Positions 1-8,074 of a stretch of 14,737 nucleotides of DNA are shown piece after piece; the first letter of the stretch is position 1, and the number at the start of each line of letters is the position of its first letter. Below the pieces are notes generated by a model that was not told the origin of the DNA, ran no database searches, and was given only the letters and a program-made list of their open reading frames with translations. Where the stretch lies: NCBI GenBank assembly GCA_027451565.1, contig DAIDJC010000044.1, positions 1 through 14,737 of the forward strand. Reading direction: 5' to 3'. Both the position numbers and the translations under genes were made by a program. The DNA comes from Limisphaerales bacterium (GTDB taxonomy: Bacteria > Verrucomicrobiota > Verrucomicrobiia > Limisphaerales > UBA11358).

Positions 1-37
1 CCAGGCTCTTGGCTTTTTGCAGCGTTTCAAATGTCAT
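1..37 (-). CDS. Possible N-terminus of a leftward gene cut by the window edge
   Basis: Read leftward from an ATG at 37-35, the frame stays open to the window edge and gives MTFETLQKAKSL. An in-frame stop lies at 58-56, so the start would be this ATG or a TTG at 49. Twelve codons are too few to name a family, and there is no clear Shine-Dalgarno sequence. If real, the gene is divergent from the TPR gene at 327. The reading rests only on plausible composition and on the otherwise gene-free left end. Confidence 0.25.
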   Translation of the reverse strand, partial: MTFETLQKAKSL

Positions 38-326
38 GCTTGGCTTCAATAGGATTCACCGCGGTCCTACCGTTTGTTCTTCCAAAATGGCCGACCCCGG
101 TTTCCGCAAAATGTGCGCAGAGTTTCGCTCCTTGTCCAGACATAGATTCAGCCCTTTGCCAATTCATGAAAATTGCTTTTGGCGGGCATGGGTTGCGCAA
201 GCCTTCCGAAGGTAAATTTCAAAGGATGGCCCTTGGAAAATTTTTTGTGGATTGTAAAGCGGCGTGGCAAATAGTTTCCTGTAGTCATGAACCGGTGGCG
301 CCAACTCAAACTGGCCTGGGGCGATC
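38..326. other. Intergenic region with no recognisable gene
   Basis: About 290 bp lie between the possible leftward gene and the TPR gene. Frames crossing it give proteins rich in Cys, Trp and Arg with no family resemblance. I looked for -35/-10 pairs, for a sigma-54 site and for the CACAAATGTG element found later in the window, and found no convincing match. It presumably carries the promoter of the TPR gene. Confidence 0.6.
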
Positions 327-1820
327 ATGTCTGACTCGCCTTCAGGAAAAGGGGTGGCCATGGGAGGCAGCCAGCAAATGCTGGCGTTGGCGCGGCAACA
401 AATGGCGCGGCAACAGACGCTTGAAGCTGCCCGCACCTTCACTGCCGTGCTGGCACGGGAACCTCAATGCGTGGAGGCTCTGGCCCAGTTGGGATTCCTC
501 CTTTTCCAATTTAACCAACTTTCCGAGTCGCTAACCTCTCTTCATCGTGCCCTTGATCTGGCCCCAGCAATGCCCAAGCTGAATTTGTTGACCGCAGCCG
601 TGTATCGCAAGCTGGGTCGTCTGGAGGAATCTGCCACACATTGCGTTCGGGAGACTGAACTTTGTCCTGCGGACGCCGATGCCTGGTATAATCTTGGGTT
701 GGCCCGGCAATCCCTTCAAAAACCTCTGGACGCCATTTCAGCTTATCGCCGGGCCTTGGAATTACGTCCGGGATACGTTGATGCCATGATGGGATTGGGA
801 CTGGTCCTGCGCCAGACTGACGACCATGCGGGCGCGCGGCAAATTTTTGAGCGAATCATTGTGATGGATCCCAATCATGCCAAAGCACATTGGGAACTGG
901 CGACCATCCTCCTTTCCCATGGAAATTTTGAAAGAGGCTGGCCGGAATATGAATGGCGGCTCCAATTGCAAGATCGCCCCGCTCCACCCCATTTTCCGCA
1001 GCCCAAATGGGACGGTGGCCTCCTGCATGGGCGATCCATTCTTTTGCACGGGGAACAAGGATTTGGTGACATCATTCAATTTTCCCGATTTGCCGCCACA
1101 GTGGCCGCTCTGGGTGGCAGGGTAATTCTAGGCTGCCCTGCCGCTCTGCTTCCCATCATGGAAACTGTCCCAGGAGTGGCGGAAGTGGTGGTGGACAGGG
1201 CAAAACACCCGCCCTTTGATGTGCATGCCTCACTTTTAAGCCTGCCAGCCATCCTTGGCACCACGCCACTCACACTGCCAAATTGTGTTCCCTATGTGTT
1301 TGCACCACCCCCGGCAAACGGCTTTCCCTGGTCCGGGAATTTTGCTCCAGGATTGAAAGTGGGTTTGGTTTGGGCTGCCGAATCCGCCAGCGCCAACGCT
1401 CGTTTGCGCTCTGTTCCATTGAAATTTCTTGAGCCTCTGTGGAACTTGGAGGGGGTACGATGGTACAGCTTGCAGGCTGGGGCGGCGGCCGCAGAACTCG
1501 CCATTGCGGCGCAACCGCCTGTGGTTGATTGGGGAAGTCATTTTGCCCAATTCGGCCAGACTGCGCAGGCGGTTCAAACCTTGGATTTGGTCATCACCGT
1601 GGATACCAGCGTGGCGCACCTGGCGGGGGCGATGGGAAAACCAGTCTGGACCTTGCTGCCCTTCGATGCGGATTGGCGCTGGATGCAACACCCCACGCAT
1701 TCTCCCTGGTACCCCACCATGCGCCTGTTCCGGCAGGCCAGGCGCGGCGACTGGACAGGGCCTGTCTCCCAGATTCGAGCCTCGCTTTTGGAAAAAATCC
1801 AAAGCTCCAAAATCCAGTAA
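327..1820 (+). CDS. TPR protein with glycosyltransferase-like (GT9/GT41-type) C-terminal domain
   Basis: This 497-residue protein has no signal peptide and is probably cytoplasmic. Residues about 14-200 form tandem tetratricopeptide repeats; AWYNLGLARQSL and AISAYRRALELRPGY are typical helices. A linker with GWPEYEWRL leads to a GT-B-like domain (about 235-490) opening with ILLHGEQGFGDIIQFSRF. It also contains LKVGLVWA and the nucleotide-sugar-site signature DLVITVDTSVAHLAGAMGKP (about 420-439), followed by DWRWM and SPWYPTMRLFRQ. Such TPR-glycosyltransferase proteins are common in Gram-negative bacteria and usually annotated only by domain; donor and acceptor cannot be read from sequence. 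The ATG at 327 follows TGGGGCGATC. The in-frame ATG at 360 follows AAAGGGGTGGCC, so a start 11 codons later is equally possible. The gene converges on the YihY-family gene and has no evident tie to the galactanase locus. Confidence 0.87.
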   Translation: MSDSPSGKGVAMGGSQQMLALARQQMARQQTLEAARTFTAVLAREPQCVEALAQLGFLLFQFNQLSESLTSLHRALDLAPAMPKLNLLTAAVYRKLGRLEESATHCVRETELCPADADAWYNLGLARQSLQKPLDAISAYRRALELRPGYVDAMMGLGLVLRQTDDHAGARQIFERIIVMDPNHAKAHWELATILLSHGNFERGWPEYEWRLQLQDRPAPPHFPQPKWDGGLLHGRSILLHGEQGFGDIIQFSRFAATVAALGGRVILGCPAALLPIMETVPGVAEVVVDRAKHPPFDVHASLLSLPAILGTTPLTLPNCVPYVFAPPPANGFPWSGNFAPGLKVGLVWAAESASANARLRSVPLKFLEPLWNLEGVRWYSLQAGAAAAELAIAAQPPVVDWGSHFAQFGQTAQAVQTLDLVITVDTSVAHLAGAMGKPVWTLLPFDADWRWMQHPTHSPWYPTMRLFRQARRGDWTGPVSQIRASLLEKIQSSKIQ

Positions 1821-1882
1821 AGCACACCGTAAAACCCCAGGTCGGTCGCCTTGTTCAAGCGTCCGGATTCGACCTAATCGTG

Positions 1883-3658
1883 TCAAAGAGGAAAGGTTGT
1901 CTCACCGGGTTGCGCCACTTCCTTGGAGGTGGTCTGCGGGGATTCCGTCTCCGCAAGGGGGACATTTTCATCTGAGGCGACTAATGGAGCCTTTTCTTCA
2001 GCAGGCAAGGGCATTTCATTTGCGAAGGAACGCTGATTTGGCGCTGGCGCTGCGGGTTGATCTGAAACATTGGAAAAGACGGGCCGGGTTGGAGGGGTGG
2101 AGGCAGGCAGGTCCAGGGCCATGAGAACGGGCGACCGGCGAACCATGGCCAGCACGGTTATTTTTTCCGCCGCCTCCTTTTCCGCCGCTTCAATTCTGGC
2201 AAAATTTCCGTAGATTTCGGCGCGTCCGGGGGTGTTTTCCAGGAGCAAATCCTGGCCCGATCCGGCGCGCATGGCCTGGAGTATCTGGTGCGCGTTGATT
2301 GCATCCAAGGGTCTGGCTGGCAGAAAGGCATGGTCTTCACCCGCCGCTTCGGTCACCAACCCGGCTGAGGCCAGGGTGCGAAGAACCCGCTGGGTCAAAC
2401 GGCTGGGCACACCCAGTTCACTGGAAAGATCGAGGATGGGCGCCGGGGGCAGGCCGCCTTGAAACCTCTGCCCCAACAGGGCCATGATCCGCAACGCCAC
2501 GAACTCCCGACCGCGCTGGTTGACGTTGTCCGCTATCCGGTCCTGCAAATAGGCCGCCCGGTTTTGAAAGGCATATGCCACTTGTGCGCCAAACAAAAGA
2601 ATGGCCCAGGATAAGTACAAACCCAGCATGAAGACAGGCACCAACCCCAGCTTGCCGTAGATGGCGCTGTTGGTAACCACGCGCGACACGTAGAGAAAGG
2701 CAAAAATATTGTTCAAATGCCAGAGTGTCCCCGCAACCATCCCCCCAAAGAAAGCCGCAGAAAATTTTACCTGGGTGTTGGGCACAAGCATGTAAAACAA
2801 GGCGAACATGACCCAGAGAAAAACCAGGGGTCCAATCTGAAAAACAACCTGCCCCAGCAAGGGGACGGAATCCAGCCAGTGATCCGCCCAGTGAAGGGAG
2901 GGAGCCTCCGCCAGGGTGGCCGCAGCCACCAAAACCAGGGGGCCCAGGGCCACGATGGTGAAATAACTGGAAACCTGTCGCCACCACTGGCGATCCACAG
3001 TCACCCCCCAGATGTCATTGAAGGTGCTTTCCACGCCCCGCAACATCCCTATCGCAGTGAATAAAAACAGCACCATGCCTGTGACTCCCAATTGCCCGCT
3101 TTGTGCGTTTTGAATGTACTCATGAATACTGCGGGCAGCCTCCCACTGTGCTGTCATCATCCTCTGGTCCCCCTTGGCGGGCGGCGCAATGGCTGCCGTC
3201 AGGGACAGGTTGGTTTGCACACTTGAAAATGCCAAATTAGTCGTCTGCCCGTCCGGAACCGGCGGGATGGGAAATGCCCCGGCAGGCCCACCCGCCCACT
3301 TTCCCTCCATGTGGGTGACCACCATTTGTCCATTGGTGTTTTCCACTGTGGCTGGAGGCACGAGCGTGGAAACAAACCGATCAATGGCATGATAGATTTG
3401 GTCCTCGCCTTCGGATTTCAAGAGGCTGCTGGTGATTCCCACGGCCACAACGAGCAGTGGAATCAACGCCAGCAAGGAAGTGAAGGCCAGGGCCGAGGAC
3501 CGGACCAGGCACCGGTTTTTGATGAAATGCCGCACCACCAGCGTCCAGAAGTGAACGACCTTTTCAAGCCTGCCCTCCAATTGCAACAATTCTTCACCAG
3601 CATCTGAACTGGTGCCGGTGCATATTTTGATCAGGCGGGAAAGCCGGTTTGGGCGCAT
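1883..3658 (-). CDS. YihY/BrkB-family integral membrane protein with loop insertion and C-terminal extension
   Basis: This 591-residue protein of the YihY (UPF0761/BrkB, formerly mislabelled RNase BN) family has no settled function. Family signatures include SALAFTSLLALIPLLVVAVG (about 55-74), the helix MVLFLFTAIGMLRGVESTFNDIWGV (about 195-219), helices near 231-250, 270-292 and 300-325, and the hallmark SAIYGKLGLVPVFMLGLYLSW plus AILLFGAQVAYAFQN (about 331-366). After the membrane part, residues about 380-450 (VPSRLTQRVLRTLASAGLV) look like the winged-helix tail of long family members. Two features are unusual: a stretch of about 75 residues rich in Pro, Gly, Thr and Gln (about 101-175) between the first and second membrane segments, and a Pro/Glu/Ala-rich tail (about 520-591). 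The ATG at 3658 follows GGAA. It starts 88 bp after galactanase A on the same strand, so read-through is possible, but nothing functional links it to that locus. Confidence 0.9.
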   Translation of the reverse strand: MRPNRLSRLIKICTGTSSDAGEELLQLEGRLEKVVHFWTLVVRHFIKNRCLVRSSALAFTSLLALIPLLVVAVGITSSLLKSEGEDQIYHAIDRFVSTLVPPATVENTNGQMVVTHMEGKWAGGPAGAFPIPPVPDGQTTNLAFSSVQTNLSLTAAIAPPAKGDQRMMTAQWEAARSIHEYIQNAQSGQLGVTGMVLFLFTAIGMLRGVESTFNDIWGVTVDRQWWRQVSSYFTIVALGPLVLVAAATLAEAPSLHWADHWLDSVPLLGQVVFQIGPLVFLWVMFALFYMLVPNTQVKFSAAFFGGMVAGTLWHLNNIFAFLYVSRVVTNSAIYGKLGLVPVFMLGLYLSWAILLFGAQVAYAFQNRAAYLQDRIADNVNQRGREFVALRIMALLGQRFQGGLPPAPILDLSSELGVPSRLTQRVLRTLASAGLVTEAAGEDHAFLPARPLDAINAHQILQAMRAGSGQDLLLENTPGRAEIYGNFARIEAAEKEAAEKITVLAMVRRSPVLMALDLPASTPPTRPVFSNVSDQPAAPAPNQRSFANEMPLPAEEKAPLVASDENVPLAETESPQTTSKEVAQPGETTFPL

Positions 3659-3746
3659 GGTTCCGTCACGCTAACAAAGCCCGCCGCCAAGTCAACGCCA
3701 TCACCATCAAAAATCAACCTCAGCGACCCGTCTCAAATAACCCAAA

Positions 3747-5303
3747 TCAATGGATTGCAGACGGTGCAGGGAGATCAGGCCCATCCAGGCCAAAGACCGG
3801 GACTGGCTCACCCAAGGCATGGCACAATTCCAGCGCTGCTGGAACCAGGTTGCCGTCTGCATCAAAAAGTGAGGTGGTGTCAAATCCCGCCTCATGGTTT
3901 CCGCCGATGTTCTGATACTCAGCTCCCCACCAGAAAACACCGGCTCCCAGGTGATCAGGAACCGAGGCCACGATCCCGCCCAATTCACTCGCATACTGGC
4001 TCTGGCCCTCTATAGTGCCAGGCAGGTTACAAATATTGGTCTGCCAGAAAGTGTTGGTCCAGGGAAAAGCCGTTTCCACCACGACCACCGGCTTGCCATA
4101 CCGGCAGGCGGCATTATCCAGGCACCGCTTCAAATCACGCAACGGACCATGCCACCATGGATAATAGCTCTCTCCAATCACATCAAATGGCACGTGTTCC
4201 TGTTGCAAATGATCAAAAAACCAGCGGGTGGTGGCCCAGTCGCCCCCCCGATCTATATGAATCATGATCCGGGGCATTGCTCCAATTGAACCCTCTTGGA
4301 TTCCCTTGATGGCTTCGGCCAGCAAATCCGCCAGGCGATCCCAATGGTCGGGACTCGCCCCGGATCCCCGCACCCGGCCATCATCCCACAACATTCCAGG
4401 CGTGATTTCATTTCCCACCTGGACCATGTCCGGACGGGCTCCAGCCGCACACAGGGTTTTCATGGTCTCGAAACTGTAACTCCGCACGCGCGCCGTGAGA
4501 GCTTGAAAATCCAAATTCCGCCACCCATCTGGTTTCCTTTGCTTGCCGGGATCCGCCCAGGAATCCGAGAAGTGCAGGTCCAAAAGCAGTTTTAATCCAT
4601 CCTTTTTCACCCTCACCGCCAAGGGCAAAGTGTAAGCCAGGTTGTTGACGAAATTGTAAGGGTCCCTGGCAGCTTGTTGCGCACTGCTGGTGAACAACCT
4701 CAAACGAATGTAGTTGAATCCGGCCTTTTTCAACAGGACCAGCGCATCCATGGCGTTGCCTTTTTCCTTGTATTGCTTGCCCTGACTCTCAAAAAAAGGC
4801 AGGAGTGACATGTCTGCGCCTGCGATTGGATCCATCCGCATGGGTTGGCCATTCGAAACCCCGGTCAAGCTGACATCGTCAAAAGGTGTCATGGGCAGTT
4901 TCAACAGCATGTCTTGTGTGATAAACATCCGGTTAGTTCCCGCCTCCCAAATCCAACCATCCCTATCATGATTGCCGCGCGGCAGGATGATATATTTGTA
5001 TTCCTGCTCCGAGCCTGTTGGCGCGGGATCATTCAAGGTCCCGGAAAACAAATCCGCCTGGTTAAGATGTTGGGTGAGTATGGTCCTGGGATCCCAGCTT
5101 TTGCCTCCAAAATTGCCGCAAATGGCCACCTGGTCGCCCACAGCCGGGTTGAATATTCCTTCCAGTCTTGGCAAAGACATGTCCACTTGGAATTGAACCT
5201 GGGCGGCCCCTGCTTTAAAGGCCAAAGCCGACATAACAATCCAAACTGCCAGCCGCATGCCAAGGGCGACCGAGTTTCGGGTCCATGCCTTATATAGCCT
5301 CAT
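3747..5303 (-). CDS. Secreted GH53 endo-beta-1,4-galactanase, paralogue A
   Basis: GH53 enzymes hydrolyse internal beta-1,4-galactosyl bonds in (arabino)galactan. This copy has 518 residues. A signal peptide lies at about 1-34 (WIVMSALAFKAGA). A beta-rich N-terminal module (about 35-130) contains FNPAVGDQVAICGNF, EYKY and GWIWE..TNRMF and resembles a starch-binding-like Ig fold. The GH53 TIM barrel spans about 158-500. It starts with GADMSLLPFFESQG, then NYIRLRLF, LLLDLHFSDSWADP, VQVGNEITPGMLW with probable acid/base E299, IHIDRGGDW, and VVVVETAFPW with probable nucleophile E410. It ends near FDTTSLFDADGNLVPAALEL. Key residues are intact. The ATG at 5303 has AGGA about 9 bases upstream. The frame runs open further upstream, but that part overlaps the preceding gene and has no signal-like sequence. 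It is 53 bp downstream of the Ig-module gene. Unlike paralogue B it lacks a C-terminal FRL domain. Confidence 0.92.
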   Translation of the reverse strand: MRLYKAWTRNSVALGMRLAVWIVMSALAFKAGAAQVQFQVDMSLPRLEGIFNPAVGDQVAICGNFGGKSWDPRTILTQHLNQADLFSGTLNDPAPTGSEQEYKYIILPRGNHDRDGWIWEAGTNRMFITQDMLLKLPMTPFDDVSLTGVSNGQPMRMDPIAGADMSLLPFFESQGKQYKEKGNAMDALVLLKKAGFNYIRLRLFTSSAQQAARDPYNFVNNLAYTLPLAVRVKKDGLKLLLDLHFSDSWADPGKQRKPDGWRNLDFQALTARVRSYSFETMKTLCAAGARPDMVQVGNEITPGMLWDDGRVRGSGASPDHWDRLADLLAEAIKGIQEGSIGAMPRIMIHIDRGGDWATTRWFFDHLQQEHVPFDVIGESYYPWWHGPLRDLKRCLDNAACRYGKPVVVVETAFPWTNTFWQTNICNLPGTIEGQSQYASELGGIVASVPDHLGAGVFWWGAEYQNIGGNHEAGFDTTSLFDADGNLVPAALELCHALGEPVPVFGLDGPDLPAPSAIH

Positions 5304-5320
5304 TGATGGTGTCCTAAATG

Positions 5321-5348
5321 AAAAAGGTTTGGTTCCGTATTGAACCTT
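5321..5348 (-). terminator. Weak hairpin followed by a T run between the Ig-module gene and galactanase A
   Basis: Read on the minus strand, AAGGTT (5348-5343) pairs with AACCTT (5329-5324), and the second arm runs into TTTTT at 5325-5321. Inside it, GGTTC and GAACC can form a competing 5-bp stem. The stems are short and the loop long, so this would at most be a partial terminator or attenuator lowering transcription of galactanase A. It could also be chance. Confidence 0.25.
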
Positions 5349-5356
5349 GCTTGTTT

Positions 5357-8014
5357 TCACGGAGCCGCCAGACGGAAATACATTTGGTGGCTGGTTGTGG
5401 GAATGGTGGCGCTTCCCTGCCCCAAGGTGCCTGGGACATCCGTCCAAACCACCGGAGGTGCAAGGTTGGTGGCGCTTTGAAGATTCAAGCCTGCCTGGGC
5501 CGGCCAATTCAAGGTCAGGCTGCCATGGCCAACCACCAAGGCAGTGATCGTTTCAGGCGGAGCCGTTTCGTTTCCGGTTATTTGAAAATCATTCAAATTG
5601 AAACTCCCGGCGTTCGAGAAATGAAATACAAGGCCTGCGCCGGTCAATGTGCCGGTCAAGGCAGCGGCAGCCTGCGACCCCTCGCTGGCACCAGTGGATG
5701 TGAGGGTCAACTGGTTCCAGTTTGTGGCATAAGGCGAAAAAGCCTGCGACACCACGGTATAGGTGGCAGAGGCGGCGCTGGTATCAACCGGCAGGTTGGT
5801 GGATGAAACGTACCAGGCGCCTCCATCAATTTGGACCGCGACGCTGGCTGTCAAATTGGTGGGGTCCGTGGTGGGTGCAATGCTGGCAGAGAAAAGCAGG
5901 TTGGAGACTGAGGCCAGGGGTATGGATGGGAACGGAAGTCCCGAAAGGCCGGTGTCCGTGAGGGTGGTGGCATAAAACGCCGTCGTGCCAGGGCTCCCTT
6001 CATAGGTGTAAACCGCGCCAAACCCACTGGCTACCTGGAAGAGCCGGTTGGGGGAATCCGGCACCGCAGCCACCCACCCGACCGTGCTGGGCGATGCATT
6101 GCCTGTCTGCGGCCCCACGAATGGAAACGATTCGTCGTACAATAAATTGGTGGGCTGACTGTTCACGGTAAGGGCCGTGGAGAAGTAATTGGCGCTATTA
6201 TCCGTGCCAGCAGAATTGCTGGCGATGAGCGAATAGGCGCCTGTCTGGTTTATCCCGACGTTCAAAAGGGTCAGTACATTGCTGTTGGCACCCAGGATAC
6301 CCGGGCCATTCGTGAGTGGATTCCCATTGAATTGCCAGGAATAAACCAGGGGCTGGCTCCCGGACGCCATTCCCGCAAAGGTCACCCCGGCTCCCGTGTA
6401 AACCGTCTGGCTCAGGGGTGAAACCGTGATGACGGGAGGCGTGGCAGCCGCAGCATCCGTGACCATCAGGAAATTGGCAAAATTGAAATTGCCGCCACCG
6501 CCGCCATAGTTGACCACCAGCCCGGAACCGGTTATGACACCGGTCAGGTTTCCGGTTGCCGCCCCCCCGATGGTGGCGCCGGATGGACTCAGGCTCAGTT
6601 GATTCCAATTGCCCGAAAGGGAGCTGAATTGTTGTGAATAGGTGGTGTAGGTGGCGCTGGCTGCGGAAGTGTTGACCGGAATGGGCGTATTCATGGCATA
6701 CCAACTTGATCCATTCATTTGCACGGCAAAATAAGCTGAAACATTGGCTGGCTGATATGTGGGTGCCACTTGGACGGAAAAAGAAACGGCGGGATAGTCC
6801 GCCGGATTGATGACGGGAAATGCCAATCCAGACAAACCCGCATCACTATTGGTCGTGACGGTAAACGCCTCCGTGGCAGGCCCTCCTTCATAAGCAAAAA
6901 TAGCCCCGGCGCCTCCACTGGTTTGGAAAAGCCTGTTGGGGCTGTTGGGCAGGTTTCCCACCCACCCCACTGTGCTCACCGGGTAATTCACCAGTTTGGG
7001 CCCGACAAAGGGAAAGGTTTCTGCATACAAATAATCCTGTGGCAATGCATTGACGGTGAGGGTGCTGGGGGTGGGATTGGTGCTGGTGTCAAAATAGCCC
7101 GCCGAATTACTCACCACCACCCAGTAGGTTCCGGCATCTGCCACGCCTGCATTTTCAATGCTTAATTCAGCCGAATTGGCGCCGGATATCCGGCTGTCAT
7201 TCGTCAGGGCAACCCCGTCCTTGATCCATGCATAGGAAAGCGGAGCCGATATGCTGGCTCCCACCGCAAATGAAAACCCGCCTCCGGCATAAACCGTCTG
7301 GCTTAGCGGCGGAGCAGTCATGACAGGCGCCTGGACCGGAGGGTTGGATATGGACAAGATTTGGAAGTCGTTGAAATCCCAACTGCCCGAATTAGCCAGG
7401 GAAACCATGATGCCAATGCCATCAATGGCCCCGGAGAGATTGGCGCTGGCCACGGGTCCGATGGAGGGTGCCGATATGTTTGCGAGCACATTCCAATTTG
7501 TCGCGGCCGGGTTGTAGGCCAGCGTGGTCGAGTAGAAAATCGAACCTGCACTGTGCTGGGCGGTGGTCAATGGCGCGTTGGTGTCCACGTACCATGCCCC
7601 TCCCACTTCGACCGCAAACCAGCACGTGAGGTTTGTGCCCTGGTAGCTGTACTGGCTTTCAACCGAGAGGCTCAGATTGGTGTAAGGGGTGGGATCAATG
7701 CTGGTGAAGGCGGAATCACCTCCGGTGCCGCTGCCAGCTCCGTTGGTGGTAAAAAAAATTCCAGTTCCGGTGTTGCCGCCAAAATAGAGCGTAGCCGGGG
7801 GAAGTGGCAGGCCTGTATTCCCGTCCACGGCAGAACTCTGGGAATAAATACCGCTGTAGCCCCGGGTGGGCAAAGCCTGCTCCCACCCCACGGCAGCCAG
7901 GGTGGTGCCACCATTGGTGGTGCCAAAGTCCTGCTGGTAAAGCACCGTCGTTTGGGCTTGAACAATGCCGGCGCCGGCCAGCGCCACTGCAATCAATTGG
8001 ATCAGGTTTTTCAT
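5357..8014 (-). CDS. Large secreted protein: three beta-rich modules, two Ig-like domains, C-terminal FRL domain
   Basis: This 885-residue protein has a clear signal peptide at 1-20 (MKNLIQLIAVALAGAGIVQA). It alternates a module of about 190 residues (24-222, 328-520, 624-813) with Ig-like domains (228-323, 527-618). The Ig domains share P.SQTVY.G, a central Trp, GANS...L and the ending SNSAG. The large modules share STVGW, SPNRLFQ, GLSGL.FP, TSAASATYT, NWNQL and a final G.FN..(D/N)F; the first copy is the most divergent. The last 65 residues (LTLNWPAQAGLNLQSATN to YFRLAAP) form a C-terminal domain I associate with Verrucomicrobia. There are no catalytic motifs, so it is best described as an extracellular binding or scaffold protein. 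I do not recognise the large module. Its position between two galactanase genes suggests substrate binding or surface attachment, which is inference. It starts 60 bp after the prepilin gene; the ATG at 8014 has no strong Shine-Dalgarno. Confidence 0.85.
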   Translation of the reverse strand: MKNLIQLIAVALAGAGIVQAQTTVLYQQDFGTTNGGTTLAAVGWEQALPTRGYSGIYSQSSAVDGNTGLPLPPATLYFGGNTGTGIFFTTNGAGSGTGGDSAFTSIDPTPYTNLSLSVESQYSYQGTNLTCWFAVEVGGAWYVDTNAPLTTAQHSAGSIFYSTTLAYNPAATNWNVLANISAPSIGPVASANLSGAIDGIGIMVSLANSGSWDFNDFQILSISNPPVQAPVMTAPPLSQTVYAGGGFSFAVGASISAPLSYAWIKDGVALTNDSRISGANSAELSIENAGVADAGTYWVVVSNSAGYFDTSTNPTPSTLTVNALPQDYLYAETFPFVGPKLVNYPVSTVGWVGNLPNSPNRLFQTSGGAGAIFAYEGGPATEAFTVTTNSDAGLSGLAFPVINPADYPAVSFSVQVAPTYQPANVSAYFAVQMNGSSWYAMNTPIPVNTSAASATYTTYSQQFSSLSGNWNQLSLSPSGATIGGAATGNLTGVITGSGLVVNYGGGGGNFNFANFLMVTDAAAATPPVITVSPLSQTVYTGAGVTFAGMASGSQPLVYSWQFNGNPLTNGPGILGANSNVLTLLNVGINQTGAYSLIASNSAGTDNSANYFSTALTVNSQPTNLLYDESFPFVGPQTGNASPSTVGWVAAVPDSPNRLFQVASGFGAVYTYEGSPGTTAFYATTLTDTGLSGLPFPSIPLASVSNLLFSASIAPTTDPTNLTASVAVQIDGGAWYVSSTNLPVDTSAASATYTVVSQAFSPYATNWNQLTLTSTGASEGSQAAAALTGTLTGAGLVFHFSNAGSFNLNDFQITGNETAPPETITALVVGHGSLTLNWPAQAGLNLQSATNLAPPVVWTDVPGTLGQGSATIPTTSHQMYFRLAAP
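5576..7945 (-). repeat. Protein-level tandem module repeat (A1-Ig1-A2-Ig2-A3) within the 885-residue protein
   Basis: The approximate extents are A1 7945-7349, Ig1 7333-7046, A2 7033-6455, Ig2 6436-6161 and A3 6145-5576. A2 and A3 are clearly homologous: both begin with an (Y)...(E/D)(T/S)FPFVGP stretch, followed by STVGW, SPNRLFQ and YEG.P. A1 keeps only the later part, with GGAWYVDT, NW..L, L.G...G.G and a final G.W.FNDFQI. DNA identity between copies is modest, so this is an old internal duplication and not a recent tandem expansion. Confidence 0.75.
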
Positions 8015-8074
8015 GATGATTTGCGGGTTTTTGGGTTGGTTAAATTCCTCAATAGAATTTCATGGTCCGGCTTG

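Noticed and set aside
180..200. GGC...TTGC pattern suggesting a sigma-54 promoter upstream of the TPR gene
   Set aside because: The GG-to-GC spacing is 9 or 12 bases instead of the required 10.
31..534. Plus-strand open frame at the left end
   Set aside because: It overlaps the start of the TPR gene in another frame and has shadow-like composition.
1839..1875. Inverted repeat AGGTCG...CGACCT between the converging TPR and YihY-family genes, as a bidirectional terminator
   Set aside because: The stem is only 6 bp with a 25-base loop and no flanking T run.
1429..2124. Plus-strand open frame bridging the TPR gene end and the YihY-family gene end
   Set aside because: It overlaps two well-supported genes, is Arg/Trp/Pro-rich and has no family resemblance.
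5304..5507. N-terminal extension of galactanase A overlapping the end of the Ig-module gene
   Set aside because: The extension is low-quality sequence rich in Gly, His and Ser, and the ATG at 5303 has an AGGA ribosome site followed by a signal peptide.
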